Assembly (NCBI RefSeq): GCF_040939125.1
Contig: NZ_CP162495.1
Coordinates: 1,054,001-1,118,000, forward strand
DNA from: Clostridium sp. BJN0013
GTDB lineage: Bacteria > Bacillota > Clostridia > Clostridiales > Clostridiaceae
Direction of reading: 5' to 3'
DNA length: 64,000 nt
The notes below the pieces were generated by a model. That model did no database searches and was not told the origin of the DNA. It worked only from the letters and a program-made list of their open reading frames with translations. How positions within the stretch are numbered: position 1 is the first letter of the stretch; the number at the start of each line of letters is the position of its first letter. Shown here in pieces: positions 47,131-56,107 of the stretch. The translations under genes and the position numbers were made by a program.

Positions 47131-49236
47131 ATGAAGGCAATTTTAAAAAATGAGATTAAATATAATTTTAATTCCCCTATGTATTATATTGTAATTGGAT
47201 TGTTTATATTAGTAACTTCCATATATTATTTTATTGGAAATGTTTATAATCAATCTGTGGATTTAAGCAGTTTGCTTGGGACTATGAGTATTATTTTATT
47301 ATTTATAGTACCTATTCTTACAGCTAAAACTATAGCTGAGGATAAAAGAAATGGTATGGAAATACTGTTAATTACTTCTCCTACTAAATTATCACATATT
47401 ATTTTAGTAAAATTTTTTTCTGTTTTATTTGTATTTTTTACAATTGTTTGGATTTCATTTATTTATCCCATAATATTATTTATTTTTTCTGATTTATCAA
47501 TTACTACAGTTGTTGGACAGTATTTAGGCTTTATTCTTCTTGGGATAGCCATGATAGCTTTTGGAATATTCATTTCTTCGCTGACGGAAAGTGTGGTGAC
47601 AGCATCTGCTATAAGTTTTATAGGGCTTTTAATTATGATGCTTATAGAGCCTATAAGTAATTCTTTTGGTGGCAGTATATCTAAAGTGTTGAACTGGTTT
47701 TCAATATTTTCAAGATATGATGATATAACTAAAGGAATTTTTTCACTAAATACTGTTATTTACTATTTAAGTTTTGCCGCTGTATTTATATTCTTAACTA
47801 TTAGGATAATAGAAAAAAGGCGGTGGCACAACAATGTAAAATATAGTTTTAATTCTTTAACGCTTGTTATATTAGTAATAGTAATTGCTATAATTGTAAA
47901 TCTTCTGGCAGGGCAAAACCCTATAAAATTTGACTTATCCTCAAATAGACTATACTCCATAGGTGATACTACTCAGGCTATTATTGGAAGATTAAATAAA
48001 AATGTAGTAATATATGGACTTTTTGATGATGGAAAAATTAATAGTGATTATAAGAGAGTGGATGAGTTACTGAGTAAATACGAAAATAAATCTAAAAATC
48101 ATATAACTGTAAAATATGTGGATCCTGATAAAAATACAAGAATAATTAAACAGCTTGATCCTGATGGAAATCTTGAATTAAAAAAAAATGATTTTGTTGT
48201 AATTAGCGGTAATAGGCTTAAAAAGCTGTCTTATGAGGATCTCTTTCAAATTAAAGTAGATCAGTCTTTTTCACAATACGCTGCAGCTTCCCAGGCAGAA
48301 CAGGGTTTTACAGGTGCAATTAAGTATGTAACTTCTGATATAACTAATGTTGTTTATTTTGCTGAAGATAATGGCGAAGATAACTTACAGAGTAGCTATA
48401 AAACTTTTAAAAGCAGTTTGGAAAAAAATAATTTTGTTATTAAGTCTGTAAATCTTAATGCAGTAAAGGAAATACCCAAGGATACAAGTGTTTTAGTGTT
48501 TTTATCTCCAGAAAGAGATTTAACAATAGGTGAAAAAGATAAAGTGAGTAAATTCCTTAATAATGGAGGAAAAGCAGTATTTTTATTTAACTCTATTAGT
48601 TCTGATCCTGCCTTTACTCAATTTGATGCAATCATTAAAGAATATAATTTATCACTAAATTATGATAGGGTGAAAGAAAATGATGAAACAAAACATTTAC
48701 CAGATGATCCTTATTCTTTAATACTTGATGTGGGAAGTAATGAAACAATACCCCTTGAACTTTCAGGAATGCTTATGGATAACGCCAGGAGTATAAATAT
48801 TTTAAAAAATGAAAAAAAAGAAATCAAAGCTGCTTCACTAATAAAGACAAGCAATACTTCCATTGGAGAACAAATGGATAAAACTAAGGGTAAGGATAAT
48901 GAAGGACCATTAAATTTGGCAGTGGCTGCTGAAAGTAAGGCTACATTAAAACCTTCACAGATAATTGTTTTAGGAAGTTCCGTATTTCTTAATGAAAGTA
49001 CTAAGCAGAAATATTTTTCCTATTTTAGCACTGGAAATTATTTTTTCATAAGTGCATTAAATTGGACACAGGATAAAAGTAGTGATGTGATTATAGGTGC
49101 AAAATCATTAAACAGCGGAAAAATTTCTATTAGTCAGTTTAGTGCAAATATAATAGGTTTTTTTGTTATAGGTGTGATACCTGTAAGTATATTAGGGTAT
49201 GGTTTGGCTGTCTGGTTAAAAAGGAGGAACCTATGA
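47131..49236 (+). CDS. GldF-GldG fusion: ABC-2 permease joined to an auxiliary GldG-like domain
   Basis: The protein is 701 residues. Residues 1-240 are an ABC-2 permease with six helices (GldF part: TAKTIAEDKRNGMEILL is the conserved loop). Residues about 255-690 form an extracytoplasmic GldG-like (DUF4350/Gld) domain flanked by transmembrane helices near 250 and 680. In Bacteroidetes the separate GldA-GldF-GldG proteins assist gliding; in Firmicutes related systems have unassigned export roles. The next gene overlaps it by 4 nt (ATGA). Confidence 0.85.
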   Translation: MKAILKNEIKYNFNSPMYYIVIGLFILVTSIYYFIGNVYNQSVDLSSLLGTMSIILLFIVPILTAKTIAEDKRNGMEILLITSPTKLSHIILVKFFSVLFVFFTIVWISFIYPIILFIFSDLSITTVVGQYLGFILLGIAMIAFGIFISSLTESVVTASAISFIGLLIMMLIEPISNSFGGSISKVLNWFSIFSRYDDITKGIFSLNTVIYYLSFAAVFIFLTIRIIEKRRWHNNVKYSFNSLTLVILVIVIAIIVNLLAGQNPIKFDLSSNRLYSIGDTTQAIIGRLNKNVVIYGLFDDGKINSDYKRVDELLSKYENKSKNHITVKYVDPDKNTRIIKQLDPDGNLELKKNDFVVISGNRLKKLSYEDLFQIKVDQSFSQYAAASQAEQGFTGAIKYVTSDITNVVYFAEDNGEDNLQSSYKTFKSSLEKNNFVIKSVNLNAVKEIPKDTSVLVFLSPERDLTIGEKDKVSKFLNNGGKAVFLFNSISSDPAFTQFDAIIKEYNLSLNYDRVKENDETKHLPDDPYSLILDVGSNETIPLELSGMLMDNARSINILKNEKKEIKAASLIKTSNTSIGEQMDKTKGKDNEGPLNLAVAAESKATLKPSQIIVLGSSVFLNESTKQKYFSYFSTGNYFFISALNWTQDKSSDVIIGAKSLNSGKISISQFSANIIGFFVIGVIPVSILGYGLAVWLKRRNL

Positions 49237-50202
49237 AGTTTTATAAAAATGTAATTATACTGGGTATAATAGTTGTACTACTTTCAGCTGCTTATTTTAT
49301 AACTGAAAGAAAAAATGCACAAAGTGCCATAGAAACAAGTACAGCTAATAAAATAAAAATCTTAAACTTGAAGCTAGATGATATTTCTAAAATTGAAATA
49401 AATAATAAAAGGGAAAAATTATTATTTGAAAAAAAACAGGGCAAATGGGTGTTAGTAGAACCAGCAGACATAAAATATGACCAAGCGGTTGCTAATGGTC
49501 TGCCATTAAGTATATTCTATATTACAGCTAATAAGTTAATAGCTGAAAAAAGTACTGATTTTACCCAGTATGGGTTAGATAATCCTGCAATAATATCTAT
49601 TAGTACACCGGGTGGTAAAAATAGTACATTAGAAATAGGAAATCTAACTTCCTCTAAAGACAGTTATTATGCAAAATTGAATGAGAGCAGCAGTATTTAT
49701 ACTATTGATAAAAATAAAGTTGAGTCCATTTTACTTACACAAAATGCAGTAAAGGATAAAAATGTATTATCCCTTAGTCGGGAACTCCGTCCTAGAATGT
49801 TAGCAGAAGATATTACTAGGGTAACTTTGAAAAAAATAGTACACTAGTTTTTTCAGCTAAAAAAATACTGACGGTGACAATTGGTCAATTATTGCACCAG
49901 TTGAAGAAAAGGCAGATAAAAATAAAATAGCACCGGTACTAGATGCTGTATCTAAAGTTCTTGCTCTAGAATTTATAGATGATAATCCTGCAAATTTTGA
50001 TAAGTATGGTTTAAAAAATCCTCTTTATAGTTTAGAGTTTGAAAATTCAAAAGGTATAAAAAAATTATATATAGGAAATGAAAAAGAGGGTAGTGAATAT
50101 TATGCTAGAGTTGAGGGATCAAATGATGTTTTTTCTTTAAGTGAAGAAGGATTTACTTTTCTTGATGAACCATTAAAAGAATTTGTTGAGGAACAAAAAT
50201 AG
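49233..50202 (+). pseudogene. DUF4340 protein with two frameshifts in A7 tracts
   Basis: The first frame gives 204 residues with an N-terminal membrane anchor (VIILGIIVVLLSAAYF) and a first DUF4340 unit (FEKKQGKWVLVEP, YGLDNPAIISI). The frame breaks at A7 49830-49836 and again at A7 49859-49865. Restoring one A in each tract reads on through VFSAKK, DGDNWSIIAPVEEKADK, DKYGLKNPLYSLEF to a stop at 50200-50202, a second DUF4340 unit. DUF4340 proteins accompany GldFG-type ABC systems. The gene may be broken or read by slippage on the A tracts. Confidence 0.75.
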
Positions 50203-50232
50203 TTTATCCCAATGCCGCAATTAGCAAACACC
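50203..50232 (-). repeat. Fragment of the ~200-bp repeat (outer end)
   Basis: TTTATCCCAATGCCGCAATT and AGCAAACACC match the TTTATCC...GCGGCAATTAGCTAACAC end of reverse copies. The rest of the element is absent. It abuts the stop of the frameshifted DUF4340 gene. Confidence 0.6.
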
Positions 50233-50299
50233 TATCCAGGATTGAAAATAGTAAATTGTGAATCGTGAACTGTGAATTGAATATACAGGAGGAGTGAAA

Positions 50300-51058
50300 A
50301 TGAAAAATAAGAAATATTTATACATATTTTTAATATTATTTTTGATAGCATTAAGTATAGGGTGTTTTAAAGTTGAAAATAAAAAAACTAGCAGTAATAC
50401 TGACAAGCAAAAAACTGCTGTAGTAAAAAACGACAAGTCAAATACTAAAAATACCAGTAGTACCAAAAGTACGGCAAGTGATGAAGGCAATTCATCTAAA
50501 ACATCAAATATAAAAGATAGTACTATTGATAATTCAAATAATGAGTCATCGGAAAGCAATTTAAAAACTGGACAATCAAAATCAGAAGCTTCTAATACTG
50601 TGCCAGCACAGGTACAAACACCAGCACCAGCACAAACTACAACAGTTACTTTAACAGGCTTTATTCAAGATGAAGATTGTTTTGTTCAGTATGTGGATTC
50701 AGACACTGGCAAAGCAAAGCAAAATCCGGGTAATGATACAAAAGATTGTTTGTTAATGCAGGCTTGTGCAAACAGCGGATATGGAATAACAGTACTTCAA
50801 AGTGATGGAACTTATAAGTTCTATTATTTTGATGGAAAATTTGCAACTGGAAAGGGAGAAAGTTTTATATCAGGGACTGGTACCCAGGCGTTAGCATGGG
50901 AACTAATTAATAAGACAAATAAACAAGATCATATTGCTGTTACTGTTACAGGAACTTTAAATGGAGACACAAGAACAAATACAAACGCTGCTTTTCCAGC
51001 TAATGCAGATGGGAAATATTATCCGATTATAACTGTGTCACAATTGTACGAGAATTAA
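50300..51058 (+). CDS. Lipoprotein with the Cys-rich module shared with the CWB2 and SafE-like proteins
   Basis: The protein is about 252 residues. The lipobox LSIGC places the lipidated Cys near residue 22. A Ser/Thr/Lys-rich low-complexity linker runs to about residue 120, followed by the module TGFIQDEDC, TKDCLLMQAC, SGYGITVL, KFYYFDG and a final PIITV. The four module cysteines line up with those of the CWB2 protein. The start is ATG 50300, nine bases after GGAGGAGTG; an in-frame ATG at 50294 is nearly indistinguishable. As a membrane-anchored partner of a wall-anchored homologue it probably works in the same envelope process. Confidence 0.82.
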   Translation: MKNKKYLYIFLILFLIALSIGCFKVENKKTSSNTDKQKTAVVKNDKSNTKNTSSTKSTASDEGNSSKTSNIKDSTIDNSNNESSESNLKTGQSKSEASNTVPAQVQTPAPAQTTTVTLTGFIQDEDCFVQYVDSDTGKAKQNPGNDTKDCLLMQACANSGYGITVLQSDGTYKFYYFDGKFATGKGESFISGTGTQALAWELINKTNKQDHIAVTVTGTLNGDTRTNTNAAFPANADGKYYPIITVSQLYEN

Positions 51059-51072
51059 AGTACCTGAAAATC

Positions 51073-51143
51073 AAGTAATTCTAAAGTTCAGATGGAGAAA
51101 GAATTTCTTATGAGCAAACTCCACCTGAAGCTCTGAATCACTT
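51073..51143. repeat. 70-bp palindromic miniature of the ~200-bp repeat
   Basis: It begins like a forward copy (AAGTAATTCTAAAGTTCAG, ATGGAG) and ends like a reverse copy (CTCCACCTGA...GAATCACTT), making a near-perfect hairpin. It lies between the convergent lipoprotein and 58-residue genes and could act as a terminator for both. Confidence 0.7.
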
Positions 51144-51145
51144 GA

Positions 51146-51322
51146 TTATCTGTTGAACTTCATTTTATTAATATTAAATTCACCACTTATTTCATCTTGT
51201 TCATATTCTATATGTGATATTTCCAGGTTATTATTGGATATCTTATAATTTGAGGAAACGCATCCTGAGTTATTGTATATATTTCTAAATTGCTTTAATT
51301 GTTTATTAGACTTTAAATTCAT
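51146..51322 (-). CDS. Small hypothetical protein (58 residues)
   Basis: The protein starts MNLKSNKQLKQFRNIYNNSG and shows no recognized domain; it is polar, with no signal or membrane segment. The ATG lies one base after the stop of the upstream proteinase gene and uses a GGAGGAGAATA ribosome site located inside that gene's end. This supports a real, translationally coupled partner of the proteinase. Longer in-frame starts lie within the upstream gene and are not supported. Confidence 0.65.
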   Translation of the reverse strand: MNLKSNKQLKQFRNIYNNSGCVSSNYKISNNNLEISHIEYEQDEISGEFNINKMKFNR

Positions 51323-51323
51323 C

Positions 51324-52298
51324 TTATATTCTCCTCCAGGCTTGATTGACAATATTTACATTTGAATATCCGTTAATGTTATTCTCTCCCATGTTGTGAA
51401 TTGCTCCATCAAAGATGTATCCATAACTCATGCCAGCTGTTTCAATAATTCCTGAACATACAGAAAAATTACCTAAGGAATCCACTACTTCTTCAGGAGA
51501 GAATGGGATATTGAAAGAAAAATCTTTTTCATAGGTTTCATAAAGATTCCATATTTTTTTCTCTAATTCATCTGAACAGTTTTTTATAGGAAGTTTAATT
51601 ATATTTTTGGCTTCCCGCCTTGTTATCATGTAGCTGTGTGATTGAAGTTTTTCTGTTAAAATATTTACAATTTCATTTATCTTATATTCATCCTGATAAT
51701 TCATATGCATAAGCAGCAATTCTTTTGCAACAGTCCTTATTAACGCATGACTTCTGAATATACTTCCTACAGCCAAAGGATGAATATGTTCTGTTAAATT
51801 GGTAAAAACTTTAATTAAAGTTTCATCGGTCTTAAGACCTATAACATCTTTAGCAATAGAAAAGAAAGAATATACATCCTCTACATTAATGGGAAGCTTC
51901 ATATTATTACCATCTTCAGGATTAAAAACGCTGGTTATGTTAGGGTCTACAGGACTGAGTTCTCCCATTTTAGTCATGATTATTTCAGAAGCTCCAAGGC
52001 ATATTAAGGTACCTGCACTATAGGCTTTATAAGGTATTAACACCGAAAATTTACTGCAATATTCGTATATAAGTTCAACCAGACGGAGAGATGTTAGTAC
52101 GTCTCCTCCTTTAGTAAAAATGAATAGATCTATTTTATCTGTTTTTCCTGTATGTTCAAGTAGTTTATGAAAAACTGGAATAATATCAGGAGCCACTCTT
52201 ATGTTGACATTTTGCCTATCCCCACAGAAATAGCATATTACTTTGGAATTACGTTCTTCTGATATATCTTCAATTAATTTATATCTGGTTTCATTCAT
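51324..52298 (-). CDS. SDH-family Clp-fold serine proteinase
   Basis: The 324-residue protein has the ClpP/crotonase-like fold of the Ser-Asp-His (SDH) proteinase family. FIFTKGGDVLTSLRLVELI forms the oxyanion-side loop, AYSAGTLICLGA carries the candidate Ser, and GELSPVDP the Asp. It has no signal peptide, so it acts in the cytoplasm, possibly at the membrane surface. Substrates are unknown. It is the first gene of a two-gene unit with the 58-residue protein. The start ATG 52298 follows GGGATGTGATTAATA, a weak ribosome site. Confidence 0.8.
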   Translation of the reverse strand: MNETRYKLIEDISEERNSKVICYFCGDRQNVNIRVAPDIIPVFHKLLEHTGKTDKIDLFIFTKGGDVLTSLRLVELIYEYCSKFSVLIPYKAYSAGTLICLGASEIIMTKMGELSPVDPNITSVFNPEDGNNMKLPINVEDVYSFFSIAKDVIGLKTDETLIKVFTNLTEHIHPLAVGSIFRSHALIRTVAKELLLMHMNYQDEYKINEIVNILTEKLQSHSYMITRREAKNIIKLPIKNCSDELEKKIWNLYETYEKDFSFNIPFSPEEVVDSLGNFSVCSGIIETAGMSYGYIFDGAIHNMGENNINGYSNVNIVNQAWRRI

Positions 52299-52482
52299 TA
52301 TTAATCACATCCCAAAATTGAAAATTAGAATTTAGTTAAGATTATTGTTTGAAATTCCCCTTATATATATTCAAAGTAATAAATTTTTATTTTTAAATGT
52401 TTTTTATGATTTCCGAATAATTTTTCCTTTAATATACAATAATAAGTACTGTAAAAAATAAAAATTTAGGAGGTACATTATT

Positions 52483-53124
52483 ATGCAAATTAATACTAAT
52501 AATTTAGAACAACAAGGAGCCAATATACAACAGTTAAGATTTGTCCCAATATCTTCCAATGTTTCGTGCATGGGTACTACTGTTAACTATGGAATTGGTA
52601 CACATTCAGGAGTGGCAATGAATGCTTTTTCCAATAATTCTCAACCTATGACTAGCTGGACTGTTAGTCCACAGGTGGGATATATTAATGCTTCTCAAAT
52701 GACTAATACTACACCTTGCATTTCAGCATCTCAATTTGGTCAAATGGGAAGTGGAACTTTTAATGGTATAACTTATAATACTCAAATTCCTATGGGAAGA
52801 AGTCTTATGATCCAGCCTACTGTAGATATTTCAGAAACATCCAGTGATATTATGGTGTCTGCTTATGTATCGAATTCTGCAATAAATGATTTGAAACTTA
52901 ATGTTACTGATGATTCATTAACGATATCTGGTACTTTATTAAATGGTTCTAATCAATTTGTATTAAATAGAACAATTCCGCTTTCAACAAGTGTAAGGGC
53001 AGAGGCTGTGGAAGCTACGCTGCAAAGTGGAGTTGTTGAAATTAGATTGCCAAAAACAGAAAAATTTAATAGATCAGCTCATACTTTAAGTAAAGATACA
53101 GGCAGTGTAATGATAAGTAAATAA
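52483..53124 (+). CDS. Hsp20/alpha-crystallin-like protein with a long Asn/Ser/Thr-rich N-terminus
   Basis: The protein is 213 residues. Residues about 110-200 form an alpha-crystallin-type beta sandwich (PTVDISETSSDIMVSAYV, LKLNVTDDSLTISGTL, TLQSGVVEIRLPK). The first ~105 residues are rich in Asn, Ser, Thr, Gln and Gly, unlike ordinary small heat shock proteins and more like spore coat or surface proteins. A role as a spore-associated small heat shock protein fits its position before a germination operon but is inference. AGGAGG precedes the ATG and a strong terminator follows. Confidence 0.8.
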   Translation: MQINTNNLEQQGANIQQLRFVPISSNVSCMGTTVNYGIGTHSGVAMNAFSNNSQPMTSWTVSPQVGYINASQMTNTTPCISASQFGQMGSGTFNGITYNTQIPMGRSLMIQPTVDISETSSDIMVSAYVSNSAINDLKLNVTDDSLTISGTLLNGSNQFVLNRTIPLSTSVRAEAVEATLQSGVVEIRLPKTEKFNRSAHTLSKDTGSVMISK

Positions 53125-53178
53125 TATCATTATTATTATAATTAAATCACTTTTATATTAAATAAAAGGGTACCCTTG

Positions 53179-53213
53179 AACTGTTGACAAATATATTTTG
53201 TCAACAGTTTTTT
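53179..53213 (+). terminator. Terminator after the Hsp20-like gene
   Basis: AACTGTTGACAAA pairs perfectly with TTTGTCAACAGTT, followed by a T-run. Confidence 0.88.
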
Positions 53214-53311
53214 ATATAAATATAAATAGTTAGAGTTTTATATGATGTTTGAGTAAATATTTTTTGCAGATTAGGGGGAATATATTTATTGTATAGATTG
53301 AGGTGGTGTAA

Positions 53312-54793
53312 ATGGATAATAAGGAATATAACATAAATCACAATGTTGAAAATATAAAGAATCTATTGGGAGAACAAAGTGAAGTAATAGTAAGGAACTT
53401 GCTTATAGGAAAAAATAATTGTATAGAAGCTGCAATTATTTATTTAAATGGTCTTATAAATAAAGATGTGATAGATAGAGATATATTAAATCCATTAATG
53501 TTACATGTTAAAGAGGATTTTACAGGGAAAAAGGATATAGAAGACTACATACGAAAGAGATATATCGCTGCTAGTGATTCTTGTATTGAAAAAGATATAA
53601 ATAATGTTATAAACAGTATTAAAAGAGGAAAAACTGTGTTGATAATTGAAAATTGTTGTAACTTTATTGTGATAAATACTACAGGTGGAAATTATAGAAC
53701 CATATCTGAACCGGAAAATGACCTTTCTTTAAGAGGGCCAAGAGAAGGTTTTGTAGAGAATTTAGAAACCAATATAAGTATATTACGGCGGAGAATAAAA
53801 GATAGAAATTTAATAATGGAAAAGTTTACATTAGGAAGAAGATCTCAAACAGATTTGGTAATTATGTATATAGATGACGTAGCAGATAAGGAGTTCCTTA
53901 AGAGGATGAAAGATAAAATAAATAAGATAGATATAGACTTCATCCCAGCAAATAGTGTTATGGAACAATGTATAGAAGAACATCCTTATAGTGTTTTACC
54001 TCAAACCGGCGGCTCTGAAAGACCTGATGTAATAGAAGCAGGTTTAATGGAAGGTAAAATAGCTTTTTTGCTAGAGGGCACACCTTATGTTACAACTTAT
54101 CCTTCCATATTTGTAGAATTTTTTCAAACTGCAGAAGATTATTATGGCAGGACATTACAAGCATGGTTTATCAGATTTGTAAGACTTATAGCTGTATTTA
54201 TAGTGATATCTCTTCCTGGAATATACATAACATTCATTAAATTTAATCCAGAACTTATTCCTGTTGAATATATTAAGTCTCTTATAGAATCAAGACAGGG
54301 TATAGTGTTGACTCCTTTTATGTCTTTGCTGGTTATGCAGTTAACTATAGAATTTTTAAGGGAGGGTGGACTTAGGATGCCGCGAAAAATAGGGCAGACA
54401 ATTAGTGTAGTAGGAGGTATTATAATTGGCGATGCTGCAATTCAGTCAAAAGTTATAAGTTCACCTACCTTGCTTGTGGCAGGAATTACTATAATAGCTT
54501 CTTTTGTAATATCTAATTATCAAATGTCTATTGGCATAAGAATTTTAACTTATCCCATGCTTATATTGGCAAATTGGCTTGGAGTGCTTGGTATAGTTAT
54601 AGGATGGTTTTCCATATTGGCTTATCTCTGTTGCTTGGAGAATTTTGGAGTACCATATATGGCATTTTACAAAAGTGACATGAAAGATATATTTATAAGG
54701 ACACCTATATGGAAGATGAATAGAAGACCCAGAGCCATCCCCAACAACGATTCTACTAGACAAGGCAATTTTGGAAATAAGAAAAATGTATAA
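53312..54793 (+). CDS. Spore germination protein, GerAA type
   Basis: This 493-residue A-subunit of a germinant receptor has an N-terminal soluble domain (1-250; VIRNLLIGKNNCIEAAIIYLNG, ETNISILRRRIKD and LLEGTPYVTTYPSIFVEFFQT region) and about five transmembrane helices. The C-terminal tail is DIFIRTPIWKMNRRP. It resides in the spore inner membrane and works with B and C subunits. AGGTGGTG precedes the ATG. It overlaps the gerAB start by 8 nt (ATGTATAA), indicating translational coupling. No gerAC follows. Confidence 0.93.
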   Translation: MDNKEYNINHNVENIKNLLGEQSEVIVRNLLIGKNNCIEAAIIYLNGLINKDVIDRDILNPLMLHVKEDFTGKKDIEDYIRKRYIAASDSCIEKDINNVINSIKRGKTVLIIENCCNFIVINTTGGNYRTISEPENDLSLRGPREGFVENLETNISILRRRIKDRNLIMEKFTLGRRSQTDLVIMYIDDVADKEFLKRMKDKINKIDIDFIPANSVMEQCIEEHPYSVLPQTGGSERPDVIEAGLMEGKIAFLLEGTPYVTTYPSIFVEFFQTAEDYYGRTLQAWFIRFVRLIAVFIVISLPGIYITFIKFNPELIPVEYIKSLIESRQGIVLTPFMSLLVMQLTIEFLREGGLRMPRKIGQTISVVGGIIIGDAAIQSKVISSPTLLVAGITIIASFVISNYQMSIGIRILTYPMLILANWLGVLGIVIGWFSILAYLCCLENFGVPYMAFYKSDMKDIFIRTPIWKMNRRPRAIPNNDSTRQGNFGNKKNV

Positions 54794-55880
54794 GGGCAAA
54801 GATACATTTTTAACCCCCAGCCAATTTACATTTACATTAAAATCAGCTATGGTAGGTATTGAAATAATGTATATACCTAACAGTATTATAAAATTTGCAA
54901 AACAAGATAGCTGGATTAGCTGTATATTAGGAGCGGTATATCCTTTATATATATTGTTCATAGCAAACTATTTATGTAAAAAATCTTATAAGGAGGATAT
55001 ATTGATATTAAGCAAAAAATGCTTTGGAAATATTTTTGGCAGTATTTTGAACTTTATTTTTATATCTTACTTTTTATTCATGCTTACATCAGAATTTTCA
55101 GGATATATTCAGGTGTTTGAAATATATGCCACTGGATTTTTAAAAAACTATCAGATGTTATTTACTACTTTGATTCCTGTAACCTATATTGTTTATAATG
55201 GCATAAAACCTTTAGGCAGATTAAATGAAGTAGGGTTCTATTTAACTATAATTTTACTTGTTATTCCCATAGGGATTTTAGCTTATGGAACTTTTTTGAA
55301 TTTAATGCCTGTATTTGATAATAGTATAAGTAATATATTAAAAGGTTCTATACACACGGTTTTCCCTTTTTCAGGTATGGAAGTTATACTTCTTATTTAT
55401 CCTTTTTTGAAAGATAACAAAAATTTATTAAAATGTGGTTTAGAAGCAGTTGCTATTGTAACATTTATTTATACATGGACAGTTTTTGCAACTATTTACT
55501 ATTTAGGTATTGAAATTTCTCCCAAATATTTATGGCCTGTTTTAACATTGGCTGATAGTGTACATATTCCCATTGTAAATAGCTTTAGATTTGTATTTAT
55601 AGCCCTGTGGTCTTTAGTGCAGTTTAAATGCATGGCTACTTATTATTTTTCAGTTTCTTATAGCTTGAATCAATCTATAAAAAAGATATCCCCTCAGACA
55701 TTTACATTGTTATTATATCCTTTAATAATTATTATAACTAGTTTATATGGAAATCCTACAACAAGGAGAATTTATACAGATAGAATAATCAATGTATATG
55801 CAGTATTTAATATGATATATATTTCTACAATAGCAATTTTAATTCATTTTAAAAAGGATAAAGTAGTAAGAAAAGCTTAA
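54786..55880 (+). CDS. Spore germination permease, GerAB type
   Basis: This 364-residue permease has about ten helices and belongs to the amino acid/polyamine/organocation-like spore germination family. It begins MYKGKDTFLTPSQF and is a paralogue of the protein at 23158. The ATG overlaps the gerAA stop. The B subunit is thought to bind germinant. A terminator lies 15 bp downstream and a gerAC lipoprotein gene is not present, so the receptor would need a C subunit from another locus. Confidence 0.92.
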   Translation: MYKGKDTFLTPSQFTFTLKSAMVGIEIMYIPNSIIKFAKQDSWISCILGAVYPLYILFIANYLCKKSYKEDILILSKKCFGNIFGSILNFIFISYFLFMLTSEFSGYIQVFEIYATGFLKNYQMLFTTLIPVTYIVYNGIKPLGRLNEVGFYLTIILLVIPIGILAYGTFLNLMPVFDNSISNILKGSIHTVFPFSGMEVILLIYPFLKDNKNLLKCGLEAVAIVTFIYTWTVFATIYYLGIEISPKYLWPVLTLADSVHIPIVNSFRFVFIALWSLVQFKCMATYYFSVSYSLNQSIKKISPQTFTLLLYPLIIIITSLYGNPTTRRIYTDRIINVYAVFNMIYISTIAILIHFKKDKVVRKA

Positions 55881-55894
55881 GTGTAGAATTGTAA

Positions 55895-55931
55895 AAACTC
55901 CCGATGTACATTTATTTGCATTCGGGAGTTC
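55895..55931. terminator. Terminator after gerAB
   Basis: AACTCCCGA pairs with TTCGGGAGTT around a ~16-nt loop. It is flanked on the minus-strand side by AAAAAC, so it can also serve that strand. Confidence 0.75.
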
Positions 55932-55944
55932 TGATATTATCAAA

Positions 55945-56080
55945 TTATTTAATTCCTGCTAAATTTTTATGATCTATTACTTGAGGCGGCTGTTCAAATA
56001 ACTTCTTACTTATCATGATATCCAAAATGTCTTTAGGATATTTTATAAGTTCTTCTGTGAATTTAATGTAAATATTTTTT
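55945..56080 (-). pseudogene. C-terminal remnant of an unidentified (possibly CotF/DUF3231-like) gene
   Basis: An open stretch of about 45 codons without a start reads KFTEELIKYPKDILDIMISK, then KLFEQPPQVIDHKNLAGIK and TAA. The KxLEQPPQxxDxKxL ending resembles C-termini of ferritin-like spore proteins, but the match is from memory and short. Confidence 0.35.
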
Positions 56081-56107
56081 TAAAATCAAATTATGTTATT
56101 AAAATGC

